From positions 4,092,001 through 4,156,000 of the forward strand of contig NZ_CP134609.1 of assembly GCF_031844705.1 (NCBI RefSeq): a stretch of DNA of 64,000 nucleotides, given 5' to 3'. The position numbers were made by a program, and so were the translations under genes. Each line of letters begins with the position of its first letter. The stretch's first letter is position 1. Below, piece after piece: positions 50,591 through 59,843 of this stretch. Source of the DNA: Streptomyces sp. ITFR-16 (GTDB lineage: Bacteria; Actinomycetota; Actinomycetes; Streptomycetales; Streptomycetaceae). A model generated the notes under the pieces. That model saw only the letters and a program-made list of their open reading frames with translations, made no database searches and was not told where the DNA came from.

Positions 50591-51145
50591 TTACAGGTAC
50601 GGCCCGGAGCGGATCGCCCCGTGCGGGTCGGCGGCGCCGCCACCGTCCTCCTCCTCGTGGCCGCTGCCCGGGGGCAGGGCTCGGCGCATCTGCTCCAGCT
50701 GGGCCCGCGCCGCCATCTGCTGCGCGAACAGGGCGGTCTGGATGCCGTGGAAGAGGCCCTCCAGCCAGCCCACCAACTGGGCCTGCGCGATCCTGAGTTC
50801 CGCCTCGGAGGGGACGGACTCCTCGGTGAACGGCAGGGAGAGCCGTTCCAGCTCCTCCACCAGCTCCGGCGCGAGGCCGTCCTCCAGCTCCTTGACCGAG
50901 CTGGCGTGGATCTCCTTGAGGCGCACACGGCTCGCCTCGTCGAGAGGAGCCGCCCTGACCTCCTCCAGGAGTTGCTTGATCATGCTGCCGATGCGCATGA
51001 CCTTCGCGGGCTGTTCGACCATCTCCGTCACCGGGACCTCGCGCGACTCGTCGTCAGTGCCACCGCCGCCGATCGCCATTCCGTCCTGCCCCACTACGAG
51101 GACCTGGGGGTGCTCCTGCGATCGTTCATTCCTCGGCATCTCCAT
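50591..51145 (-). CDS. bpa: Bacterial proteasome activator Bpa (PafE)
   Basis: The protein of about 184 residues is helical, with the Bpa core (VMRIGSMIKQLLEEVRAAPLDEASRVRLKEIHASSVKELEDGLAPELVEELERL; RIAQAQLVGWLEGLFHGIQTALFAQQMAARAQLEQM). It ends in an acidic Gly-rich tail with GPYL, the C-terminal proteasome-docking motif (mycobacterial GQYL). Bpa forms a dodecameric ring that opens the 20S proteasome gate without ATP. No proteasome gene is in the window. Start is uncertain among 51145, 51139 and 51166. Confidence 0.9.
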   Translation of the reverse strand: MEMPRNERSQEHPQVLVVGQDGMAIGGGGTDDESREVPVTEMVEQPAKVMRIGSMIKQLLEEVRAAPLDEASRVRLKEIHASSVKELEDGLAPELVEELERLSLPFTEESVPSEAELRIAQAQLVGWLEGLFHGIQTALFAQQMAARAQLEQMRRALPPGSGHEEEDGGGAADPHGAIRSGPYL

Positions 51146-51233
51146 GCCGCCCATTGTCTCGCACACGCGGCGTACACCACTGTGGTGCCCCCGGGAACGG
51201 ATGATCCACCGTCCCCGAGGGCACCGAAACGGC

Positions 51234-54074
51234 TCAGCCGGCCCGCCGCGCCAGGGTCAGCCGGGAGCGGGTGAGCGCCGCCGCCAGGACGCCCGCCAGC
51301 AGCGGGACGACCAGGGCGAGCAGCCCGATGGTCGGCCAGGGCAGCACGATCGGCGTGTACGCGGACCTCATGGGCTCGTCCCGCATCGCTTCCATCGCGC
51401 CGCGCAGATCGACCAGGCGCAGCGCCACCGCGGGCACCAGCCCCGCTCCGGTCCCGAGCAGCACACCCGTGAGGGCCACCACCACGCACTGGAACCCGGA
51501 CAGGGACCTGCGGACCCTCGGCGGGGCGCCCACCGCGCTGAGCGTGGTGAGGTCGGCCTCCGCGTCCGCCTTGGCCAGACCGGTGGTGATCGCCGCCGCA
51601 CCCAGGGTCACCACCCCGGCGAACAGGGTGAGGATCAGCAGCACGGTGCTCTCCCGGCTTTCGGCGCCGGATTCGGAGTTCACCCAGAGCCCGCCGCCGG
51701 ACTGGTCGATGGCGGCCGAGACACGCTGGTTCTCGGCGTCCGTGGGCGGGTGGCTGACGGCGTAGACACTGCCGCCCGGGGCGGTGTGCAGGCCGAGCCC
51801 GGCGGCGGTCCGCTGCGGCAGGATCATGCGGATGCCGGGGGTGGCGGCGTACTCGGCGTCCGCCACGTACACCTTCAGCCGGTCGGTGGACTTCCGGGCC
51901 GGGCCGGGGTGCAGCTTGCGGTTCTTCTTGTCCTTGGAGCTGTAGGTGTGGACGGCCTTGAGGGTGACCTCGCCGTTCTTCGCGTACGCCCGGTTGAGCA
52001 GGACGGGTGTGCCGGCCTTCAGCGCCGCGGCGGCCGCCGGGTCGTCGAGCTTCACATAGGTGTCGAGCAGGGCCGCGTCGCCCACGACGATGTTGCTCTC
52101 GGAGCTGAAGCCGCCCGTGTGGATGTATTCGTCCATGCAGGCCGGGGAGTGCATCATCGTGCGGTGTTCCTCGGCGGAGAGCCGGGTGGCGAGCGCCTTG
52201 GCGCCCTTGCCCTTGAGCGGGCAGTCGTGGCCCTTGCCGGTGGGCTTGACCAGCTCGATGCTGCCGCAGCTCTCGTTCTCGCCGTAGTAGACATTGCAGT
52301 CGCTGCCCGCCCAGACCCGGGAGAAGTCGGCGCGCCCGCCGGTGACCGCCATGTTCCGTTCGATGGCCGCCCGGGCCAGCGGCAGCCGCTCGGCGTTCTT
52401 GCTGTCATAGGCCGAGACGAGCAGCGTGTCCTTGGTCAGCATGGGCGTGTAGTTGTAGTCGGACTCGGCCAGGCTGCTGGACATGTACGTGGCGATGGCC
52501 ACCGAACCCGCGACGGCAGCCATCACGGCGGCGACCGCCGGGGCGGTCCGGCCCCGGTTGCGGGCCGCGTCGCGCAGCGCCATTCGGGGGGAGAGCGGCA
52601 GCCTGCGGCCGAGCCGGCCCAGCAGGCCCACGATGACCGGGATGCAGGCGAGCAGCCCGAGCTCGGCGACGACCGATCCGCCGGAGACCAGCAGGGAACT
52701 GCCGCTGACGCCGCCGTACACCGCGACCGCGATACCGAGCGCCAGCACGGCGGAGCCCGCGATCGGCAGCACCCGGGAGCTGCGGCGCACCCCGCGCCGG
52801 CCGGTGAGCGACTCCAGGACGGACTGCCGGGCGGCCACGAGGGCGGGGACGAACGCGGCGAGCAGCCCGGTGACCAGGCCGAGCCCGGCCACGATCAGCA
52901 GATCCGTCGGCCGCAGGACCAGGGAGCCGAAGCGCTGCCCGGCCCGTTCCTCGATCATCGGGCGGAACACCGCCGTGAGCAGCAGTCCGGCGCCTACGCC
53001 GGACACCGCTCCGACGCCGCCGAGGACCAGTCCGCCGGAGAGCACGACGGCGCGGACATGGCGCCGGTCGCCGCCGCAGGTGCCGACGAGCCCGAGCTGA
53101 CGGCGTGAGCGGCGCGCGCCGACGGCGAAGGCCGGTCCGGCGAGCAGCACGATCTCCAGGATCGCCATGGCGACCACGGTGATCAGCGCCGCGCTCGTCT
53201 CGGCAGAGGTGCCCGAGGCGTAGCCGCTGACGGACCGCGCCATCGGGACCTCGGAGTCCGGCGGCGGGTCCAGGACCACCTGGCGGGAGACGACGAGCGC
53301 GCCGGCCTTGTTGGCGGCGAGGACGTCGCTCCAGCCGATGCCCGCCGCACCCGTGCCCTTGACCAGCCATTCGGTCGATCCCGCGTTGGGCGGCAGCACC
53401 TTCTTGTCGCGGGCGGCCAGGGCCTGCCACGGGCCGATGACCGCGCCCGGGTCGGCGTACAGCTTCTTGGAGCCGAGATCGTCGGGCTGCTCGACCGCGC
53501 CGGTGATGGTGTACGTGCGCCCCGCGCCGTTCACGGTGGTGCGGGAGCCGATGTGCAGCCCGGACGACTTCAGGAACGCCTCGGTGGCCACCATCTCGCC
53601 GGTGCCCTGCGGGAACTCGCCCTTGATCAGGTCGATCTTGCCCCGGGCCATCGGGTCCGAGGTGCGGAACTCCACGATGTCGGTGTCGACGACCCCGTAC
53701 GCGGTGGTGACGTTCGCGGGGACGGACCGGATGGAGATCGCCCGCGCCCCCTTGGGGAAGGTGGCCCGCATGTCGACCGGCGGGAGGCCCTCGGCGGGGA
53801 AGTCGTCGTCGACGGCGTTGTACATGATTCCGTCGGGCATCTGCTGCAGTTCGCCGAGGCCCGGGTCGCTGAACAGCGCGTCGGCCGAGCCCATCTCGGC
53901 GGTCAGCTTCTCGGCCGGGGTGGACTCCGCGCTGCGGTACGTCACGTCCGCGGCCGTCACCCCCAGCACCGGCAGGGCGATCATCGCGACCACCAGGGCG
54001 CTGCGGCCCTTGGACCGCATGGCGTCGCGGCGGGCTATCCGGAGGGCGGCACGCCACCCCGTGAAGACGCTCAC
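51234..54074 (-). CDS. ABC transporter permease (FtsX/MacB type)
   Basis: The 946-residue permease has an N-terminal helix (RSALVVAMIALPVLGVTAADV), a large extracellular domain, then four-helix FtsX modules (about 280-430 and 820-940). A middle helix pair begins near 480. A second, Cys-containing extracellular domain lies at about 545-780. The duplication of FtsX plus ectodomain is typical of exporters that do not import. It overlaps its ATPase by 4 bp. Confidence 0.92.
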   Translation of the reverse strand: MSVFTGWRAALRIARRDAMRSKGRSALVVAMIALPVLGVTAADVTYRSAESTPAEKLTAEMGSADALFSDPGLGELQQMPDGIMYNAVDDDFPAEGLPPVDMRATFPKGARAISIRSVPANVTTAYGVVDTDIVEFRTSDPMARGKIDLIKGEFPQGTGEMVATEAFLKSSGLHIGSRTTVNGAGRTYTITGAVEQPDDLGSKKLYADPGAVIGPWQALAARDKKVLPPNAGSTEWLVKGTGAAGIGWSDVLAANKAGALVVSRQVVLDPPPDSEVPMARSVSGYASGTSAETSAALITVVAMAILEIVLLAGPAFAVGARRSRRQLGLVGTCGGDRRHVRAVVLSGGLVLGGVGAVSGVGAGLLLTAVFRPMIEERAGQRFGSLVLRPTDLLIVAGLGLVTGLLAAFVPALVAARQSVLESLTGRRGVRRSSRVLPIAGSAVLALGIAVAVYGGVSGSSLLVSGGSVVAELGLLACIPVIVGLLGRLGRRLPLSPRMALRDAARNRGRTAPAVAAVMAAVAGSVAIATYMSSSLAESDYNYTPMLTKDTLLVSAYDSKNAERLPLARAAIERNMAVTGGRADFSRVWAGSDCNVYYGENESCGSIELVKPTGKGHDCPLKGKGAKALATRLSAEEHRTMMHSPACMDEYIHTGGFSSESNIVVGDAALLDTYVKLDDPAAAAALKAGTPVLLNRAYAKNGEVTLKAVHTYSSKDKKNRKLHPGPARKSTDRLKVYVADAEYAATPGIRMILPQRTAAGLGLHTAPGGSVYAVSHPPTDAENQRVSAAIDQSGGGLWVNSESGAESRESTVLLILTLFAGVVTLGAAAITTGLAKADAEADLTTLSAVGAPPRVRRSLSGFQCVVVALTGVLLGTGAGLVPAVALRLVDLRGAMEAMRDEPMRSAYTPIVLPWPTIGLLALVVPLLAGVLAAALTRSRLTLARRAG

Positions 54075-54844
54075 TCGTGGCTCCCGGCGGCCAGCAGCGA
54101 GTCGGCCCCGGCGGACAGCGTCTGATCGACGATCGAACCGTCCCGCAGGAAGACGACCCGGTCCGCCCAGGCGGCGTACCGGGGTTCGTGCGTCACCATC
54201 ACCCCGGCCGCACCCTGGTCGCAGCGGTGGCGCAGCAGCGCGAGGACGGCCTCGCCGGTCTCGGAGTCGAGGGCGCCGGTCGGTTCGTCGGCGAGCACCA
54301 GACGCCGGTCCCCCACCAGCGCACGGGCGATCGCGACGCGCTGCTGCTGGCCGCCGGACATCTCGTCCGGGAAGCGGTCGGCGATCTGGAGCAGGTTCAT
54401 CTCCTCCAGCGCGGCGCGCGCCTCCTTGCGGGCCTTGCGGACCGAGACCCCGTCGAGCTCGCGCGGCAGCGCGATGTTCTCGGCGGCGGTCAGGGCCGGG
54501 ATCAGGTTGTAGTCCTGGAAGACATAGCCGACGCTGCGGCGGCGCAGGGCGGCGACGCCCTTGCGGCCGAGCGTGGCGATGTCCTGGCCCTCGATGACGA
54601 CCTGCCCGCCGGTCGCGGTGTCGAGGCCGCCGGCCAGAGTCAGCAGGGTGGACTTGCCGGAGCCGGAGGGCCCCATCACGGCGACGAGTTCACCGGCGTG
54701 CACCGCGAGGTTGATCCCGCGCAGGGCGTGCACCTCGGCGATGCCGGTGCCGTGCGTACGGGTCAGGGCGCGGAGTTCGAGGACCGGTGCGTCCCCCGGC
54801 TGGGCCGGATCGGCCGGGGACGTGGACGGAACGTGCAAGGACAT
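54071..54844 (-). CDS. ABC transporter ATP-binding protein (MacB/LolD type)
   Basis: The 257-residue ATPase has Walker A (GPSGSGKSTLL), Q-loop, signature SGGQQQRVAIARAL, Walker B (LVLADEPTGALD) and H-loop (VMVTHEPRYAAWAD). It drives the overlapping FtsX-type permease. The start lies 36 bp after the end of a PadR gene, so PadR, ATPase and permease are one unit. Confidence 0.95.
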   Translation of the reverse strand: MSLHVPSTSPADPAQPGDAPVLELRALTRTHGTGIAEVHALRGINLAVHAGELVAVMGPSGSGKSTLLTLAGGLDTATGGQVVIEGQDIATLGRKGVAALRRRSVGYVFQDYNLIPALTAAENIALPRELDGVSVRKARKEARAALEEMNLLQIADRFPDEMSGGQQQRVAIARALVGDRRLVLADEPTGALDSETGEAVLALLRHRCDQGAAGVMVTHEPRYAAWADRVVFLRDGSIVDQTLSAGADSLLAAGSHE

Positions 54845-54879
54845 GACGGGTGGTTCCCCCTCGGAGCGGTTCTGTGATG

Positions 54880-55491
54880 TCAGCGGCGGGCGCGCGGCCG
54901 GGCGGCGGCGCGGGCGGGGCCGCGCGCGGCCGGGTTCTGCTCCGGTTCGGTGGCGGCGGCCTCGGCGAGGCGGACCAGCCGCGACTCGCAGTGGTCCAGC
55001 CAGCGGGCCTCGGCCTCCGCCTGGAAGATCAGCTGTTCCAGCACCAGCAGCCAGGCGACCTCGTCGCGGTTGGTCGGGATGTCCACGAGGGCCTGCGCCT
55101 TGAGGCGCGTGTAGTCCTGCATGGCCTTCACCGTGTGGTGCCGCTGGGACTGGATGACGGCCCTGATGTCGACGCCGGGGGCGCCGACGGCCATCGCGAG
55201 CTTGATGGCCAGCTCGTCGCGGGGCGGGTTGCTGCGGTCGACCGGTGTCTCGAACCAGGTGCGCAGTTCGGCGCGCCCCTCGTCGCTGATCGAGTAGAGG
55301 GCGTGGCCCTGGTCGTCCTCGCCGTTCTGCACGACGAGGCCGTCACGCTCCAGCCGGCTCAGCGTCGTGTAGACCTGCCCGACGTTGAGCGGCCAGGTGG
55401 AGCCGGTGCGCGACTCGAATTCGGTGCGGAGCTGGGAGCCGTAGCGCGGCCCCCTTTCCAGGAGGGCGAGCAGCCCGTGGCGGATCGACAT
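54880..55491 (-). CDS. PadR-family regulator
   Basis: The 203-residue protein has the PadR winged helix (SIRHGLLALLERGPRYGSQLRTEFESRTGSTWPLNVGQVYTTLSRLERDGLVVQ) and a C-terminal Vir-type helical domain. It is the first gene of the exporter operon. A perfect palindrome overlaps its start codon, so it is probably autoregulated and controls the exporter. Confidence 0.93.
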   Translation of the reverse strand: MSIRHGLLALLERGPRYGSQLRTEFESRTGSTWPLNVGQVYTTLSRLERDGLVVQNGEDDQGHALYSISDEGRAELRTWFETPVDRSNPPRDELAIKLAMAVGAPGVDIRAVIQSQRHHTVKAMQDYTRLKAQALVDIPTNRDEVAWLLVLEQLIFQAEAEARWLDHCESRLVRLAEAAATEPEQNPAARGPARAAARPRARR

Positions 55492-55502
55492 ACTGAGTAT
55501 GT
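55488..55502. promoter_or_regulatory. Putative PadR operator overlapping the start codon
   Basis: ACATACTGAGTATGT is a perfect 7-1-7 palindrome covering the PadR ATG (55489-55491). A further GAGTAT copy lies 13 bp away. PadR operators often contain ATAC/GTAT halves. Position over the start implies a leaderless or very short transcript. Confidence 0.6.
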
Positions 55503-55587
55503 ATACCGAGTATTTTGCCGAACGCAAGTCTCCGATGAGGCCCGGCCGCCCCCTTCCACCCCGTCCGGGCCGGTCGCGGCGGGGTGC

Positions 55588-56130
55588 TCAGCCGGTGCGG
55601 CGCATCCGGAACGCGAGGAAGCCGAGACCCAGCCCGACCAGGGCGATCCCCGATCCGAGCGACATCTGCCGGACCCGTTCCAGGTCCGCTCCGTCGAGGG
55701 CCTGGCGCGACATCCGCTCGGCGTCGGAGGCCAGGCTCGGCGCCGGGCTGGCGGCATCGGCGGCGGTCTCCGCGGCCTGCGGTCGCTCCTCGCGCGCGGC
55801 CACGGCGTCCTCCCGGGCGAGCTCGGAGGGTGTCACCGACCGCCCGGGCCGCTCCCGCCCGGCCCCGGCGGGCAGCCCGGCCATGGGCGTCTGCAGCTCC
55901 TCGGGCCGCGGCGACCGGGCACCCGGCGAGGGCGAGGCGGAGGGGGAAGCGGACGAGGAAGGGCCGGCGGAGGCGGAAGGGTCGACGGATGCGGAAGGCG
56001 GCGAACCCGCGACGGCCCGCCCGTCGGCGTGCGTCTCACCGCCCGTCATGGCCCCCAGGACCGCGGCTGCCGTCAGGGCCAGGCAGGCCACGCTTCTTGA
56101 GGGCCACGAGGAGAGGTGTCCTGAAGCCAT
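55588..56130 (-). CDS. Hypothetical secreted Ser/Pro/Ala-rich membrane-anchored protein
   Basis: The 180-residue protein has an N-terminal signal peptide (about 12-35: SVACLALTAAAVLGAMTGGETHA), a low-complexity Ser/Pro/Ala region (about 38-125) and a C-terminal hydrophobic helix with basic end (SGIALVGLGLGFLAFRMRRTG). No LAxTG sortase signal is visible. The role is unknown. Confidence 0.7.
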   Translation of the reverse strand: MASGHLSSWPSRSVACLALTAAAVLGAMTGGETHADGRAVAGSPPSASVDPSASAGPSSSASPSASPSPGARSPRPEELQTPMAGLPAGAGRERPGRSVTPSELAREDAVAAREERPQAAETAADAASPAPSLASDAERMSRQALDGADLERVRQMSLGSGIALVGLGLGFLAFRMRRTG

Positions 56131-56214
56131 GAAGAAAGCGTCACATGTGACGGTATGTCCGGCATCTCAGGTGATACGTACGGATGCAAGCACCCGCACG
56201 CGGACCCTCCAGGG

Positions 56215-57861
56215 TTACGCCGGGTCCCCCGTCGCGATCCGCAGCTCGAAGTGGGCGCCCGTCTTGGGCACCGCGGTCCCGGAGGTGGGGAACTGGTCGA
56301 TGACCTGGTCCTCCGCGTAGGCGTTCCCCGGCACCTTGATCTGCTTGATGGTCCAGCCAGCCGCGTCCGCGCAGGCGCGCGCCGAGAGGATGTCCTTGTA
56401 GAGGAAGCTCGGCGCGTCGACCTTGTTCGGGTCGTCGTTGTCCTCCATCGCGTCCGTGCAGTCCTCGGTGTCCATCGTCCGGTTCCGCTCCGGATCCTTG
56501 TGGTCCGCCCCAGGTGACTCGCTCGACGAGGCCTCCGTGCCGCCCTTCTTGTCGTCGCCGTTCAGGGCGATGACGGTGATCAGGCCGCCGATCGCGATCA
56601 GGGCGACGACGATCGAGCCCACGATCACCGGCATGTTCCGCTTGGAGCCGCCGCCCGAGGGGGAGGACGTCGTCTGCGGGGAGATCGTGTAGGGCGGCGG
56701 CGTCTGCTGCTGCATCGGCGACATCGACGCGTTCTGGTACGCCGGGGCCGCCTGCGGGTAGCCGTACGACGGGGCCGTGGCGGGCGCCGGGGTGGACGGG
56801 CCGTAGGGGTTGTGCTGCTGGGACTGGTAGGGGCCCGGCTGGTACGGCGTCTGGACGCTCTGCGGGGCGGGGGCGCTCTGGTCGACCGGCGGGAAGACCG
56901 CCGAGCCGACGCCCGAGCCGCTGTTCGCGGGGGCGCCGCCGTCACCGATGATCACCGGGGCGCCGGTCTGGCCGCTCGCGCTCAGCACGCGGGCGATCTC
57001 GTCCTGCATGGCAGCGGCGCTCGGGAAGCGCTCGTTCGGGTTCTTCTTCAGCGCGCGGGCGACGAGGGCGTCGATCGCCGGGGTGAGCGAGCGGTTGATC
57101 GTGGACGGGGCGACCGGCTCCTCCTGCACATGCGCGTACGCGATGGCGAGCGGCGAGTCCGCGTCGAACGGGATGCGGCCGGTCAGCAGCTGGAACAGCA
57201 TGATCCCGACCGAGTACAGGTCGGAGCGCGCGTCCACCCCGCGGCCCAGGGCCTGTTCGGGGGAGAGGTACTGCGGGGTGCCGACGACCATGCCGGTCTG
57301 CGTCATCGACGTGACGCCCGACTGCATGGCGCGGGCGATGCCGAAGTCCATGACCTTCACGACACCGCGCTTGGTCACCATCACGTTGCCCGGCTTGATG
57401 TCGCGGTGGACCAGGCCCATTTCGTGGCTGGTGTCCAGCGCGGCCAGCACATCGGCCGTGACCTTGAGCGCCTTGTCGGCGGGCATCGCGCCGTAGCTGC
57501 GGATGTCCGACTGGAGCACGGAGCCGAGCGGCTGCCCCTCGACGTACTCCATGACGATGTACGGCATCAGCGCGCCGCCGAGTTCGTCCTCGCCGGTGTC
57601 GAAGACGGAGACGATGTTGGTGTGCTGGAGCTTGGCGACGGCCTGCGCCTCACGCCGGAAGCGCTCGCGGAAGGACTGCTCGCGGCCCAGCTCCGTGTGC
57701 AGCGTCTTGATCGCGACCTGCCGGTCCAGCGCGGAGTCGTACGCCAGATATACGGACGCCATCCCGCCTTCGCCGAGCAGATCACGCAGCTGGTAGCGGC
57801 CGCCGGCGACCGAACCGCCCGCGTAGCGACCCTGGGCACCGTGTGCGCCGTCCTGGCTCAT
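56215..57861 (-). CDS. Receptor-type serine/threonine kinase with PASTA-like domain
   Basis: The 548-residue kinase starts MSQDGAHGAQ. It has Lys52 (VAIK), HRDIKPGN (152-159), a TQTGMVVGTPQYLSPEQ activation loop, a Gln/Pro/Tyr-rich linker, a membrane helix (VIVGSIVVALIAIGGLITVIAL) and an extracellular domain of about 110 residues. The last 70 residues resemble one PASTA unit (SARACADAAGWTIKQIKV...IDQFPTSGTAVPKTGAHFELRI). It is divergent from a second kinase 294 bp away. Confidence 0.93.
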   Translation of the reverse strand: MSQDGAHGAQGRYAGGSVAGGRYQLRDLLGEGGMASVYLAYDSALDRQVAIKTLHTELGREQSFRERFRREAQAVAKLQHTNIVSVFDTGEDELGGALMPYIVMEYVEGQPLGSVLQSDIRSYGAMPADKALKVTADVLAALDTSHEMGLVHRDIKPGNVMVTKRGVVKVMDFGIARAMQSGVTSMTQTGMVVGTPQYLSPEQALGRGVDARSDLYSVGIMLFQLLTGRIPFDADSPLAIAYAHVQEEPVAPSTINRSLTPAIDALVARALKKNPNERFPSAAAMQDEIARVLSASGQTGAPVIIGDGGAPANSGSGVGSAVFPPVDQSAPAPQSVQTPYQPGPYQSQQHNPYGPSTPAPATAPSYGYPQAAPAYQNASMSPMQQQTPPPYTISPQTTSSPSGGGSKRNMPVIVGSIVVALIAIGGLITVIALNGDDKKGGTEASSSESPGADHKDPERNRTMDTEDCTDAMEDNDDPNKVDAPSFLYKDILSARACADAAGWTIKQIKVPGNAYAEDQVIDQFPTSGTAVPKTGAHFELRIATGDPA

Positions 57862-58155
57862 GACTTGCTTCCCCCTCGGCGCGCGACTCACGCGAAGATC
57901 CGTATTACTGGCCAAGTCTGCCCGAGGGGTACGACACGTCAAGCCGGGTGCCCGTTCCGTGACCCTACGCACAAGAAGCGTCTCGGAAGCGTTACAGGAA
58001 CCGCATGCAATTTGCGTGCGCGGCACGCCAGCCGATTGGATGGCCGGTCCGTCTCGGAATCGGCGTGTCCGACGGAGGCTGTAGCGTGACGTGGCAATGC
58101 AGCAAGGCACCGTGAGAACCCGCGGACGCGCGGACAGAAACGACGGCGAGGACTG

Positions 58156-59832
58156 ATGGCACCCGAACCCGAAGCAAACGGCGGCGGAGTTCCGGATGGC
58201 ACCGACTCCTGGGGCATCGGCGGTGTCGTCGGCGACGGACGCTACCGGCTGACCCACCGGCTCGGCCGGGGCGGCATGGCCGAGGTCTTCGCGGCCGAGG
58301 ACGTCCGGCTCGGGCGCACGGTCGCGGTGAAGCTGCTGCGCTCGGACCTCGCCGAGGACCCGGTCTCCAAGGCCCGGTTCACGCGCGAGGCGCAGTCGGT
58401 CGCCGGGCTCAACCACCACGCGGTCGTGGCGGTGTACGACTCCGGCGAGGACACCGTCGCCGGCCAGACCGTCCCGTACATCGTGATGGAGCTCGTCGAG
58501 GGCCGCACCATCCGTGATCTGCTGCTCAACGCGGAGGCCCCGCCTCCGGAGCAGGCGCTGATCATCGTCTCCGGTGTGCTGGAGGCGCTCGCCTACTCGC
58601 ACCAGCACGGGATCGTGCACCGGGACATCAAGCCCGCCAATGTGATCATCACGCACTCCGGCGCCGTCAAGGTGATGGACTTCGGCATCGCCCGCGCGCT
58701 GCACGGCGCGCAGTCGACGATGACCCAGACCGGCATGGTCATGGGCACGCCGCAGTACCTCTCCCCCGAGCAGGCGCTCGGCAAGGCCGTCGACCACCGC
58801 TCCGACCTGTACGCCACCGGCTGCCTGCTGTACGAACTCCTCGCGCTGCGGCCCCCCTTCACGGGTGAGACGCCGCTCTCCGTCGTCTACCAGCACGTCC
58901 AGGACATCCCGGTCCCGCCGTCGGAGATCTCGGACGTGGTGCCGCCGGAGCTGGACGGGCTCGTGATGCGCTCGCTGGCGAAGGACCCGGACGACCGGTT
59001 CCAGAGCGCCGAGGAGATGCGCGGCCTCGTCCAGTACAGCCTGCAGATGCTCCAGGTGCAGGGCGGCCACACGGGCACGTGGAACACCGGCCCGGTCGTG
59101 CTGAACGACGGCGCCGCCACCCCGCCCCGGGGCATGACCGGCTCCACCCGCGCCATGGGGGGATACGGGCAGCACGGGGACACCTCGCAGGGACCGATCC
59201 TGCCGCCGATGAACCCCGACGACGGCGGTTACGACGGCGGTCAGCGCGGCGGGGGCGGCCGGGGCAAGCTCTGGCTGTTCATCGTGCTGGCGCTGATCGC
59301 GATCGGCGCGGGCGTCGCCATCGCCCTGAACGCGGCGAACGGCAACGGCGGCAAGCACGAGAAGCAGCCGACCGAGACCTCCACCTCGCCCACCCCGACG
59401 AAGAGCTCGCCCTCGCCGACCGACGAGGAGACCGAGGAGACCGAGCAGCCGGGCAACTCCTCGGGCAATCAGCAGGAGACGCCGGAGCAGCCGTCGTTCA
59501 CACCCAGCGAGACCCCGGAGACCCCGTCCAGCTCCCCGCCCCAGACGGCGACGAACGGCACGGGCGACGGAAGCACGGGTACCAGCGAGGGCAACACGGG
59601 TACGAGCGAGGGCAACACCGGTACCAGCGAGGGCAACACGGGTACGAGCGAGGGCAACACCGGTACCAGCGAGGGCAACACGGGTACCAGTGAGGGCAAC
59701 ACCGGCACGAGCGAGGGCAACACCGGCGCCAGCGAGGGCGCCACGGACGGCGCGGACGGCACCCCCGGCGGTGCGGCGGCAGGCTCCACGGCCGGCGCCG
59801 CGGCGGGCAACACCGGCACGACCGCCGGCTGA
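58156..59832 (+). CDS. Receptor-type serine/threonine kinase with Thr/Ser/Gly repeat ectodomain
   Basis: The 558-residue kinase has Lys59 (VAVK), HRDIKPAN, DFG and a TQTGMVMGTPQYLSPEQ activation loop identical in design to the divergent kinase. A membrane helix (about 374-394) and an outer domain of about 160 residues follow. That domain is disordered, with Thr/Ser/Pro-rich runs and seven to eight TGTSEGN repeats. It has no PASTA domain. It may act as a wall-spanning stalk. Confidence 0.92.
   Translation: MAPEPEANGGGVPDGTDSWGIGGVVGDGRYRLTHRLGRGGMAEVFAAEDVRLGRTVAVKLLRSDLAEDPVSKARFTREAQSVAGLNHHAVVAVYDSGEDTVAGQTVPYIVMELVEGRTIRDLLLNAEAPPPEQALIIVSGVLEALAYSHQHGIVHRDIKPANVIITHSGAVKVMDFGIARALHGAQSTMTQTGMVMGTPQYLSPEQALGKAVDHRSDLYATGCLLYELLALRPPFTGETPLSVVYQHVQDIPVPPSEISDVVPPELDGLVMRSLAKDPDDRFQSAEEMRGLVQYSLQMLQVQGGHTGTWNTGPVVLNDGAATPPRGMTGSTRAMGGYGQHGDTSQGPILPPMNPDDGGYDGGQRGGGGRGKLWLFIVLALIAIGAGVAIALNAANGNGGKHEKQPTETSTSPTPTKSSPSPTDEETEETEQPGNSSGNQQETPEQPSFTPSETPETPSSSPPQTATNGTGDGSTGTSEGNTGTSEGNTGTSEGNTGTSEGNTGTSEGNTGTSEGNTGTSEGNTGASEGATDGADGTPGGAAAGSTAGAAAGNTGTTAG
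59575..59742 (+). repeat. 21-bp in-frame tandem repeat (eight copies) in a kinase ectodomain
   Basis: Units follow ACGGGTACCAGCGAGGGC plus AAC, with few silent differences, and encode TGTSEGN. The eighth is diverged. Copy number is likely to vary between strains. Confidence 0.92.
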
Positions 59833-59843
59833 CACCCACCGGG

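Noticed and set aside
59575..59742. CRISPR-like regularly spaced repeats
   Set aside because: The units are contiguous 21-bp copies in a reading frame with no spacers, and they encode TGTSEGN in a kinase ectodomain.
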